Assembly (NCBI GenBank): GCA_945485605.1
Contig: CALYSG010000043.1
Coordinates: 1 to 12,169 of the forward strand
Direction: 5' to 3'
Source of the DNA: an uncultured Clostridia bacterium
Lineage (GTDB): Bacteria; Bacillota; Clostridia; Oscillospirales; CAG-272
DNA: 12,169 nt
Shown here piece after piece: positions 1-6,362 of this stretch (the stretch's first letter is position 1; each line of letters opens with the position of its first letter). Below the pieces are notes generated by a model. The model saw only the letters and a list, made by a program, of their open reading frames with translations. It was not told the origin of the DNA and did no database searches. Both the position numbers and the translations under genes were made by a program.

Positions 1-18
1 ATCGACGACAGCTCGCCT

Positions 19-47
19 ATTATACCACTCTTATTCTACCTTGTCAA
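19..47 (-). promoter_or_regulatory. Divergent sigma-A promoter reading off the left edge
   Basis: On the minus strand a perfect TTGACA (47-42) and a perfect TATAAT (24-19) are separated by 17 nt. The -10 is preceded by TGG, giving an extended -10 (GTGGTATAAT). Transcription would start near position 12 and leave the window to the left, so the gene it serves is not visible. The match to consensus is direct; activity is inferred. Confidence 0.8.
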
Positions 48-62
48 CCCCTTTTCCTCAAC

Positions 63-98
63 TTTTTTCACTTTTTTTGAGATTTTTTTGGTTTTTTT
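63..98. promoter_or_regulatory. Four phased T-tracts between divergent promoters (probable curved DNA / UP element)
   Basis: Runs of 6-7 T lie at 63-68, 72-78, 83-89 and 92-98, with centres about 10 bp apart, which is one helical turn. They fill most of the space between the two divergent -35 boxes and end 4 nt before the ddh -35. Helically phased A/T-tracts are known to bend DNA, and A/T-rich sequence just upstream of a -35 can act as an UP element. Both roles here are inference. Confidence 0.55.
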
Positions 99-102
99 CT
101 TC

Positions 103-131
103 TTGACAGAACATAAAGAGATGTTTATAAT
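103..131 (+). promoter_or_regulatory. Consensus sigma-A promoter of ddh
   Basis: A perfect TTGACA (103-108) and a perfect TATAAT (126-131) are separated by 17 nt. Transcription would begin near 138, leaving a leader of about 54 nt before the ATG at 192. Such an unmodified consensus promoter suggests strong, largely constitutive initiation unless it is modulated by the leader or a repressor. Confidence 0.88.
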
Positions 132-155
132 GGTGTCACAACGATTTTCAGCCTT

Positions 156-180
156 AATATACTTTTATAAAAAGCATATT
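156..180 (+). promoter_or_regulatory. Inverted repeat in the ddh leader abutting the ribosome binding site
   Basis: Two 11-nt arms (156-166 and 170-180) are complementary except for one A-C mismatch, around a 3-nt loop. The right arm ends exactly where the Shine-Dalgarno GAGG (181-184) begins. It could be a repressor operator in the early transcribed region or an RNA hairpin affecting ribosome access. It has no GC core or trailing U-run of its own, so it is not a typical terminator. Confidence 0.45.
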
Positions 181-191
181 GAGGTAAAAAA

Positions 192-1169
192 ATGTCTGTA
201 AAAATTGCAATTGCCGGATTTGGCAAGCTCGGTGCGGGCGTTCTCAACGCCGTGCGAAGTTCCGACGTGCTTGAGCCATTATGTATCGTAACGCGGCGTG
301 ATCCGTGTTCGGTAAGTGCACCTGATTGCATCCCGGTCATATCTTTCAACGATGTTCTCTCTCTGAAAGGTAAAGTCGACGTTATAATTCTATGCTTCGG
401 GAGTCAGGGTGATCTTCCTTACCTGTCTCCTATGCTTGCCGAAAACTTCAATATTGTAGACAGTTTCGACGATCACGCGAAGATTCCCGAACATTTTGAC
501 CGTGTAAATGAAGCGGCATATGAATCAGGGCATACTGCAATAATCTCCGCAGGCTGGGATCCCGGGATATTCTCTCTCGCAAGGGCTGCATACAGAGCTT
601 TTATGCCTAAAGGAGAATATCTCACAATATGGGGGCCCGGGGTAAGCCAAGGGCACTCGAACGCACTGAGGAACATTCCGGGCGTCGCCGACGCGAAGCA
701 GTACACGGTACCTATCTCATCCGCCGCCCGGGATTTCATATCCGGAAAGCATTTTTCAGATCCCGCTCACGAATGTCACAGGCGTGAATGCTACGTCGTT
801 GCAAAGAAGGGTTTCGACCGCGCTAAGATTGAGAAACGCATAAAAGAAATGCCCGACTATTTTGAGGGATATGATACCTCCGTTACATTCGTGTCCAAGG
901 AAGAGCTTGATGCAAGACACAACGGATTTCCGCATGCAGGAAGAGTGATCGGAAGAGGTAGGACAGCCGACGGAAGCCTTCAGACGGCAGATCTCGCGCT
1001 TTCACTTGAATCGAACCCGGCATTTACCGGGAGCGTTCTCGTCGCTTACGCACGTGCCGCCGTTAAAATATATAATGAAGGTCGCGCGGGTTGCTTTACA
1101 CCGCTTGACATTCCGGTCGCGTATTTTTCGGAGCTTTCCCCGAATGAGCAGCGCAAAAAATTTTTATGA
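192..1169 (+). CDS. ddh: meso-Diaminopimelate D-dehydrogenase
   Basis: This cytoplasmic enzyme reversibly converts tetrahydrodipicolinate plus ammonia and NADPH to meso-diaminopimelate, a one-step shortcut to the lysine and peptidoglycan precursor (EC 1.4.1.16). The product is 325 aa, the usual length for the family. The Rossmann dinucleotide-binding loop GFGKLGAG is at residues 9-16. Family-typical stretches follow, including SAGWDPGIFSLARA (about 119-132), GPGVSQGHSNALRNIPG (about 148-164) and HRRECYVV (about 196-203). The ATG is preceded by GAGG with 7 nt spacing and by a consensus promoter, so the start is secure. It lies 42 nt upstream of a small membrane protein gene on the same strand, probably co-transcribed. 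The gene appears intact. Confidence 0.93.
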   Translation: MSVKIAIAGFGKLGAGVLNAVRSSDVLEPLCIVTRRDPCSVSAPDCIPVISFNDVLSLKGKVDVIILCFGSQGDLPYLSPMLAENFNIVDSFDDHAKIPEHFDRVNEAAYESGHTAIISAGWDPGIFSLARAAYRAFMPKGEYLTIWGPGVSQGHSNALRNIPGVADAKQYTVPISSAARDFISGKHFSDPAHECHRRECYVVAKKGFDRAKIEKRIKEMPDYFEGYDTSVTFVSKEELDARHNGFPHAGRVIGRGRTADGSLQTADLALSLESNPAFTGSVLVAYARAAVKIYNEGRAGCFTPLDIPVAYFSELSPNEQRKKFL

Positions 1170-1183
1170 GATAAAAAGGCAAG

Positions 1184-1214
1184 AAAGGGAGCTTTCGGTA
1201 ATGCGAAAGCAATG
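1184..1214 (+). promoter_or_regulatory. Ribosome binding site separated from the start codon by a hairpin
   Basis: The best Shine-Dalgarno sequence for the gene starting at 1212 is AAAGGGA (1184-1190), about 21 nt away, which is normally too far. The gap is filled by a perfect 7-bp stem (1191-1197 with 1204-1210) and a 6-nt loop. Folding would bring the Shine-Dalgarno close to the ATG. A competing ATG at 1201, partly in the loop, has normal spacing but opens a 25-codon frame. Structure is visible; function is inferred. Confidence 0.4.
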
Positions 1215-1577
1215 GTCAAAAATATGTGGTGGAACAGGATCCTGTCGTTACTTATCGCACTCACTCTCACGGAGCTGATCGAGTATCTCGTGATAGCCCT
1301 CTGGACAGACGATAAAAAAGCAATACCTGTCGTGCTGATCGGGAACCTTATCACGAATCCGGCGGTCAACATCATTATGATGACCGTAAGGCACTTCAGC
1401 AGCAACCTTGTAATAATCGCGGTATCGATGGTCCTGCTCGAGGTTGCCACGATACTTATAGAATATCTGTTTATCTCCGCCCGACTGAAGTACCCTTCAA
1501 AACGATCCATGAAATATAGCCTTGCGATCAATCTTTGCTCGTTTGCTTTCGGGATAGCGATGACTTTCCTTGTGTAA
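1212..1577 (+). CDS. Small four-helix integral membrane protein, function unknown
   Basis: A 121-residue hydrophobic protein with four likely transmembrane segments (about 9-30, 38-58, 64-90 and 101-121). Helix 2 contains a polar NLITNP motif (45-50), and helices 1 and 3 share a related E-x2-E-Y/L-I-E-Y-type acidic pattern (ELIEYL at 21-26 and ILIEYL at 81-86), suggesting internal pseudosymmetry. I recognise the general appearance of uncharacterised Clostridia membrane proteins but no function. It follows ddh closely and is followed at once by a terminator-like hairpin, so it is probably the last gene of a two-gene unit. The start is uncertain: 1212 gives the longest frame, an internal ATG at 1224 is possible, and the ribosome binding site is unusually placed. 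Confidence 0.7.
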   Translation: MVKNMWWNRILSLLIALTLTELIEYLVIALWTDDKKAIPVVLIGNLITNPAVNIIMMTVRHFSSNLVIIAVSMVLLEVATILIEYLFISARLKYPSKRSMKYSLAINLCSFAFGIAMTFLV

Positions 1578-1579
1578 AT

Positions 1580-1612
1580 AAGATCTCCGGCAGATTTACT
1601 GTCGGAGATCTT
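1580..1612. terminator. Bidirectional terminator-like hairpin between convergent genes
   Basis: Arms 1580-1593 and 1599-1612 pair over 14 bp (10 perfect outer base pairs, then a G-U and three more pairs) around the 5-nt loop ATTTA. It sits 3 nt after the stop of the small membrane protein and 3 nt from the stop of the opposing FAD oxidoreductase, so it can serve both. The downstream tracts are only moderately T-rich on either strand, so efficiency is uncertain. Confidence 0.7.
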
Positions 1613-1615
1613 TCA

Positions 1616-2995
1616 TTATTCCATGTCAAGCTCTACGCGGTTCTTCCTGAGCGTATCGCGGAGAAGATCCGTATCAAGGCTTCTGAGATCATCCGCAAAG
1701 CCCATGGCAGCCGCAGTGCCCGCCGCTTCGCCCATACCCATACAGGGCGGCATAACGCGGATCGCTCCGGCAGCCTCACTCTCTGCCGACACGCAACGTC
1801 CCGCGACAAGCAGGTTTGAAAGCCCCGGTGTGACCATGCAACCGTAAGGAATTCCGTAGCAACGCCCCTCGGGCAGAGCTATGTATTCGTTCGACTTCGG
1901 TCCGAATCTTCCGTGAACGTCGACAGAATTTGCCGCGAGCATTACAGAGTCTTCGGGCACCTTACATTCGAGAAGGTCGTCGACAGTAAGAGTCTTCACT
2001 CCGTGGATATGCCTCGTTTCTCTTATGCCGAGTGTGCTTCCAGACTCAAGGAGCCTTGCATCTTCACAGCCCGGAACATATTTTTTAAGGAAGTCGAATA
2101 TCTCCTTAACCTGTTGTCTTCCTACGATCTCACCCTTAGTAAGGCTCTCGGTATCGGTCGCGTCCACACCCATAATGCGCGAGGTATTAACACTCCACTC
2201 GTCCTCATCGACTCCGCGGAAAATGCCTATCGAGACACGGTCAAGCGTCCAGTCGCCCGCTTCGCGAGCCTTTGATACCCACCAATGAAGCGATCTGTAG
2301 TTTACGCCGTCCTTGCGGTAGAAATTGTTGCGGTTAGCCTCAATATCAGCATCGATCCTTGCACTGTCGACATTACCGATGCGGAAGAACATGGTTGCGG
2401 GCTGTATCCGTCCCTCTCCGTTTCCGAGCGTAAAAGGCACACCCGCGGCAACTGCGGCGTCGCCGTTGCCGGTACAGTCGATAACCGCACCCGCAGTGAC
2501 TGCGTACAGACCGTCTCTGCAAAGGACTATCACGCGGTCGATCCGGTCGCCTACGACCTCTGCATCAACGAAGCTCGTATGGTAGAGTATCCGTACCCCC
2601 GCCTCGCCGAGCATCTCGTCGGACAGACGCTTGAGTCCCTCGGCACGGAAGGGCGTCACGTGAATGTGACCGACCGTGATATACGAGGTAAACGCCGACG
2701 ATGTCGGCACGGTCGAGGGATCAATCGCGTCCCCGACGGCGACCATTCGGTCGACTATTTCTTCAAAAAGCCCGCGAATAAGCCTTCTGTTCCCTCCGCT
2801 GTCATAGCAGGTCATAAAGGGCGCGACAAGTCCTGCCGTCGCCATTCCTCCGCAGAAACCGTTCGACTCGATAAGCAGAGTATCCGCTCCGCCTCTTGCG
2901 GCGGCTATTGCGGCGCATAGTCCCGCGGGACCTCCGCCGACTACGAGAACATCACAGGAAAGGTCGTTTGGGATCTTCTTCGTATAAGTAAACAT
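1616..2995 (-). CDS. FAD-dependent oxidoreductase (PF12831-type family)
   Basis: A 459-residue cytoplasmic flavoprotein of the FAD_oxidored type, often found as single genes of unknown substrate. The N-terminal Rossmann loop GGGPAG is at 20-25, with the ribose-binding acid in LIES (E43), then a CGG motif at 48-50. The DCTGNGDAA motif is at 173-181, and the C-terminal FAD-closing region carries NLLVAGRCVS and a PPCMGMGEAAG stretch typical of the family. The open frame extends 34 codons further upstream, but that stretch overlaps a promoter. The ATG at 2995 has an AAGGGGA ribosome binding site 5 nt away, so I use it. It is monocistronic, with no neighbour that reveals a substrate. The reaction cannot be named. 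Confidence 0.85.
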   Translation of the reverse strand: MFTYTKKIPNDLSCDVLVVGGGPAGLCAAIAAARGGADTLLIESNGFCGGMATAGLVAPFMTCYDSGGNRRLIRGLFEEIVDRMVAVGDAIDPSTVPTSSAFTSYITVGHIHVTPFRAEGLKRLSDEMLGEAGVRILYHTSFVDAEVVGDRIDRVIVLCRDGLYAVTAGAVIDCTGNGDAAVAAGVPFTLGNGEGRIQPATMFFRIGNVDSARIDADIEANRNNFYRKDGVNYRSLHWWVSKAREAGDWTLDRVSIGIFRGVDEDEWSVNTSRIMGVDATDTESLTKGEIVGRQQVKEIFDFLKKYVPGCEDARLLESGSTLGIRETRHIHGVKTLTVDDLLECKVPEDSVMLAANSVDVHGRFGPKSNEYIALPEGRCYGIPYGCMVTPGLSNLLVAGRCVSAESEAAGAIRVMPPCMGMGEAAGTAAAMGFADDLRSLDTDLLRDTLRKNRVELDME

Positions 2996-3025
2996 AAAAT
3001 TCCCCTTTGAATTCAAATTGCCTAT

Positions 3026-3054
3026 ATTATACCACATAACGCGGTTTTTTTCAA
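3026..3054 (-). promoter_or_regulatory. Promoter of the FAD oxidoreductase gene
   Basis: On the minus strand TTGAAA (3054-3049) and TATAAT (3031-3026) are separated by 17 nt, with TGG just before the -10 (GTGGTATAAT, identical over 10 nt to the promoters at 28-19 and 8864-8855). The predicted start is near 3019, about 24 nt before the ATG. It also shows that the longer upstream reading frame is not translated. Confidence 0.8.
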
Positions 3055-3093
3055 TCAAATCGGAAAGAGCACACCGATTTATCTTAAGAAGAA

Positions 3094-3180
3094 TCACTTT
3101 CGCGGAAAATCTTCGGAATAATTATTCAGGTCACTTTCGTTTTGTCGGTACTTATGATTTTGAATCGAAACCCGAAAGTC
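3094..3180. repeat. Short repeats and palindrome between the ECF operon and the FAD oxidoreductase gene
   Basis: TCACTTTCG occurs at 3094-3102 and 3131-3139, and its 7-nt core is inverted at 3173-3179. Between the first two copies is a perfect 12-nt palindrome, GAATAATTATTC (3116-3127). In the minus-strand RNA the inverted copy could pair with either direct copy. This is the 3' flank of the ECF operon, and no U-tailed terminator is evident. An operator or an RNA processing or termination structure is possible, but the repeats are short enough to be chance. Confidence 0.3.
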
Positions 3181-3193
3181 TTCTCAGCGTTTT

Positions 3194-3865
3194 TTACAGA
3201 GCGTATTTGACTTTTATCCGCTCGAGTATCTTGCCGATAGGACGTGCGAAAATCAGCAGGAATACAACATTCGACAGAGCGTAGACTGCAGTAAAGGGCA
3301 ACGCTGACACAAGAGCCGCGAGATACCTTGAGATATTGAAATACCCGTCAGCCCATAACACCGTCCATATGTCGGTCATGAGCGAATAGCTAACCCCGGC
3401 AAGGATCGAATATATTATCAGGACTATCCGGCTTTTCTTCATCGGCTCGGAAAGGAATCCGGCAACGAGTCCTATAAGTCCCCAGCTGAACATCTGAAAA
3501 GGCGTCCAGGGTCCCTGCCCGAACCAGAAATTCGAGATCACAGCCGACAGAGAGCCGACAAGGAAGCCCGCTTCACCGCCGAAATACATAGCCGTGATTA
3601 TCACGAATGCCGCTACGGGCTTGAATGCGGGTATAGGGGTGAAGATGATCCTTCCGAGCACCGAAAGAGCCGTCATCACGGCGACTGTCACAAGCCTCTT
3701 TACGTCGGCACGGTGTTCAAAATGCAGAAAAAAAGGGATACATGAAAGCAGCGCAACACAGAGCGTTATCCACGCGTACTGTCTGTCTCTGAAGATCAGA
3801 GCTCCGCCGACAGTGACCGCGGGTATCAGAACGAAAAAAGTGATATATGAGATGACCTTTTTCAT
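3194..3865 (-). CDS. ECF transporter S component (substrate-binding membrane subunit)
   Basis: A 223-residue, very hydrophobic protein that should be the substrate-specific subunit of the ECF importer encoded just upstream. The core from about residue 55 has the six-helix S-component pattern, with a characteristic NFWFGQGPWTPFQM motif at 112-125 followed by a glycine-rich helix. Residues 1-50 form two additional helices joined by FRDRQY, so the total is about eight instead of six. The ATG at 3865 overlaps the ATPase stop as ATGA, indicating translational coupling; a longer open frame extends 20 codons into the ATPase gene and is discarded. Substrate cannot be read from sequence. The operon context suggests a corrinoid or related large ligand. 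It is the last gene of the operon. Confidence 0.88.
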   Translation of the reverse strand: MKKVISYITFFVLIPAVTVGGALIFRDRQYAWITLCVALLSCIPFFLHFEHRADVKRLVTVAVMTALSVLGRIIFTPIPAFKPVAAFVIITAMYFGGEAGFLVGSLSAVISNFWFGQGPWTPFQMFSWGLIGLVAGFLSEPMKKSRIVLIIYSILAGVSYSLMTDIWTVLWADGYFNISRYLAALVSALPFTAVYALSNVVFLLIFARPIGKILERIKVKYAL

Positions 3866-5508
3866 TTCGTATCTCCGTTGGCAAGGGATCCGACAGCCTG
3901 ACCGACCGTTACGGCATTCGGGCACACCTCACGCACGATGCGGTTCGCCGCGGTAGTATAGAAGGTATTACCGCCGAAAAAGCGTTGCGGAATATCCTCC
4001 GCGATAAGCTCGCCGTCAAAGAAAAGCGCACATCGGTCTGCGTTCTCCGCCGCAAACTCCGTATCGTGCGTCACTATTATGACAGTCACGCCTGCGCTCT
4101 TCAATTCCGAAAGGATCTCGCTTAGTCCGCGCTTCGCCGAAGCATCTATCCCTTTCGTCGGCTCGTCAAGCAGTACTATACGCGGTTCGGAAAGAAGCAC
4201 CTTCGCGAGTGCGCACTTCTGCTGCTCACCACCGCTGAGATCGAAGGGATTCTTTTTCAGAAGATGCAATATTTTAAGCCTTTTTGCGACCGAGACAACG
4301 AGGGCTTCCCTTTCCGACTTTTTAACCCCTCTCGCCTCCGGGACCTCCGCAAGGTCTGCACCTACCGTATCGCGGACAAAAAGCGCACGCGGATTTTGCG
4401 GCAGGATCGCAAGGTTCTGCCTGTAAAGCGAGTTGCCCTTATAAGCTCCGACCGGACGCTCAGCGACAAGGACCTTTCCGCGGTAGGGCTTCAGAAGCCC
4501 GCCGATCACGTTCAGCATCGTGGTCTTCCCCGATCCGTTTCCGCCGAGGATCGCAAATATCTCTCCCGCATATATCTTCGCCGATGTTCCGCGAAGGATA
4601 TCCGGCAGATCGCGCTCATATCTGAAAAAAACATTCTTAAGTTCGACCGCGATGCTATCTCCGGGAATGTATTCTTTTTCGGGAAGCACAGCCTTTTTGC
4701 CGCCGAAATGATTCTCAATAAAATCCCTTCCCTCACGTACCGTTATCGGGATTTTTTCCTCATATCCGAGCGAGCCGCATATCCTCACGGTGCTCGGCAA
4801 AGCCTCGAGCATCGGATGGTCTTTTCCGAGCTTCATAAGCTCCCCACCGATCTTTTCGGGCAAGTCAAACAGGACCGCCCTGCCATCCTCCATCACGAGC
4901 ACACGGTCGGCTATCGGAAAAACCTCATCGAGTCGGTGCTCGGCAAGGATCACGGTCATTCCGAGCTCACGGTTGAGCTTTGACAGTGTCGCAATAAATT
5001 CCGACGCGGCTATAGGGTCAAGCTGACCCGTAGGTTCATCAAGGATAAGCACCTTCGGTTGCATCGCGGTCACCGCCGCAAGATTCAGGAGCTGCTTCTG
5101 TCCTCCGGACAGTCCGTCGGTCTTCCTTCTGAAAAGCTCTTCTATCCCGAAATAACACGCAGTCTCGCCGACTCGACGGCGTATGACATCACACGGAAGT
5201 CCGAGGTTTTCAAGCCCGAAGGCAAGCTCGTGCCACACCGTATCGGTCACGATCTGACTGTCCGGATCCTGCATCACAAAGCCTATTTCCAAGCTATCCT
5301 CTCCGAGATACTTCACGCTCCCCGAAAGATCTCCCGCCGGAGATATCTCGGACTTAAGCAGGCGCAGAAGTGTCGTTTTTCCGCATCCCGATTCGCCGCA
5401 AACGACGATAAATTCCCCCCGCTTTACCGAAAAGCTTACAGAACTCAAAGCATTCCTCTCAGCTTTAGGGTATCGGAAGCTCAGATCCTCGATATGTAAT
5501 ATCTCCAT
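3862..5508 (-). CDS. ECF transporter double ATPase (EcfA-EcfA' in one polypeptide)
   Basis: A 548-residue protein with two complete ABC ATPase domains, powering the ECF importer on the inner face of the membrane. Domain 1 has Walker A GESGCGKTT (38-46), Q-loop Q80, signature LSGGQKQ (133-139), Walker B LILDEP (154-159) and switch H191. Domain 2 has Walker A GGNGSGKTT (322-330), Q-loop Q371, signature LSGGEQQ (424-430), Walker B VLLDEP (445-450) and switch H481. Both sites look competent. In many Bacillota the two ATPases are separate and shared by many S components; a fused pair beside its own T and S genes indicates a dedicated (group I) system. The ATG overlaps the EcfT end by 28 nt and has a G-rich ribosome binding site 7 nt upstream. 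Confidence 0.93.
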   Translation of the reverse strand: MEILHIEDLSFRYPKAERNALSSVSFSVKRGEFIVVCGESGCGKTTLLRLLKSEISPAGDLSGSVKYLGEDSLEIGFVMQDPDSQIVTDTVWHELAFGLENLGLPCDVIRRRVGETACYFGIEELFRRKTDGLSGGQKQLLNLAAVTAMQPKVLILDEPTGQLDPIAASEFIATLSKLNRELGMTVILAEHRLDEVFPIADRVLVMEDGRAVLFDLPEKIGGELMKLGKDHPMLEALPSTVRICGSLGYEEKIPITVREGRDFIENHFGGKKAVLPEKEYIPGDSIAVELKNVFFRYERDLPDILRGTSAKIYAGEIFAILGGNGSGKTTMLNVIGGLLKPYRGKVLVAERPVGAYKGNSLYRQNLAILPQNPRALFVRDTVGADLAEVPEARGVKKSEREALVVSVAKRLKILHLLKKNPFDLSGGEQQKCALAKVLLSEPRIVLLDEPTKGIDASAKRGLSEILSELKSAGVTVIIVTHDTEFAAENADRCALFFDGELIAEDIPQRFFGGNTFYTTAANRIVREVCPNAVTVGQAVGSLANGDTK

Positions 5509-6362
5509 AAAAGAGCCCCCCTGACCTCGATCACAAAAGGTAAAAACGCAAGGATCGCAAATGACGAATAAGCCGTTACCGCCAAAGGTGAAAGGCTAAG
5601 CTCGCCGATCCTCGGATAGAAGAAAAAATCAGTTGCTCCGGACGCCATTCCGGTAACTGTAAGCGCAAAAAGCAATAATGTGACAAAAATCATCACTCCG
5701 TCTCTCATCGTGAAGCGGAAAAGAGAAAAGCTCGTCCTTTTTGCCTTGCCGTAAGCACGTGCCCTCATCGACATCGACGTTTCCATCGCGTTTTCAAGCG
5801 ACCATGAAATAACGGAAAGAAAGACCTGTCCGGTGCCTTTTATCCTGTCGACAAAGCCTCTTTGCGAATAAAGTCCGAGTCCCCGCCTTGCGGTGGTAAC
5901 GGTCTTCATTCTTCTTACGAAAAGCGGAAGGAAGCGGAAAGCCATTGAGAGCGTCAGTGAGAGCTTCGGCACGATACTGCCGAAAAGATAAAGGAATTTA
6001 TCGCCGGTCATTATCTCGCTGTAGCATTTGCACCACATCATGACACCGATTACCGTCACAGCCAAAAAAACGCCGTAAACCGAAGCCTCAAGCGTGACGG
6101 GATTACCGTTAAGGAAGAAAAGAGGTGTTACTCCCGCATGAGAAAACAGCGGATTTGTGACAGCCACGAGCAGAAAAAGCGGGATATAAAAGCCGAGATT
6201 GCCCGGTATCTCTCTTTTTTTCTGTAGCAAAAGGCAAAACAAGATACCGCCGAGCAGTGCCGTCACGCGCATGACCGGATTCGAGGCGAACATAAATATA
6301 CCTATTATCGCAACAAAGTATGTCAACAGCACGGCGGGATGAAAACTTCCGAAAGCCTTCAC
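5481..6362 (-). CDS. ecfT: ECF transporter transmembrane protein EcfT
   Basis: A 293-residue membrane protein that couples ATP hydrolysis to toppling of the S component. Hydrophobic helices lie at about 12-46, 57-72, 95-112 and 225-242, and near the C-terminus at 262-282. The long cytoplasmic coupling region contains the expected two Ala-Arg-x sites, here ARR (158-160) and ARA (201-203), where ARG is common in the family. The helix around SMSMRARAYG (196-205) is the classic second coupling helix. The start is GTG at 6362, overlapping the upstream stop as GTGA, with AAGGAAG upstream. Its place between the DUF4430 gene and the ATPase makes it the scaffold of a self-contained transporter. Confidence 0.9.
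   Translation of the reverse strand: MKAFGSFHPAVLLTYFVAIIGIFMFASNPVMRVTALLGGILFCLLLQKKREIPGNLGFYIPLFLLVAVTNPLFSHAGVTPLFFLNGNPVTLEASVYGVFLAVTVIGVMMWCKCYSEIMTGDKFLYLFGSIVPKLSLTLSMAFRFLPLFVRRMKTVTTARRGLGLYSQRGFVDRIKGTGQVFLSVISWSLENAMETSMSMRARAYGKAKRTSFSLFRFTMRDGVMIFVTLLLFALTVTGMASGATDFFFYPRIGELSLSPLAVTAYSSFAILAFLPFVIEVRGALLWRYYISRI

Noticed and set aside
138..191. Lysine or other riboswitch in the ddh leader
   Set aside because: The leader is only about 54 nt, far shorter than an L-box, and holds one simple inverted repeat.
1046..1531. Minus-strand open frame of 161 codons
   Set aside because: It is antisense to the end of ddh and the small membrane protein; no start signals or family features.
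2285..2920. Plus-strand open frame of 211 codons
   Set aside because: It is antisense to the FAD oxidoreductase, with low-complexity charged composition and no recognisable domain or ribosome binding site.
2996..3097. 34-codon N-terminal extension of the FAD oxidoreductase
   Set aside because: It overlaps the promoter at 3054-3026 and adds no family-like sequence; ATG 2995 has a clear ribosome binding site.
3866..3925. 20-codon N-terminal extension of the S component
   Set aside because: It lies wholly inside the ATPase gene, and the ATGA overlap at 3865-3862 is a typical coupled start.
4264..4983. Plus-strand open frame of 239 codons
   Set aside because: It is antisense to the ABC ATPase, whose motifs are fully conserved on the minus strand.
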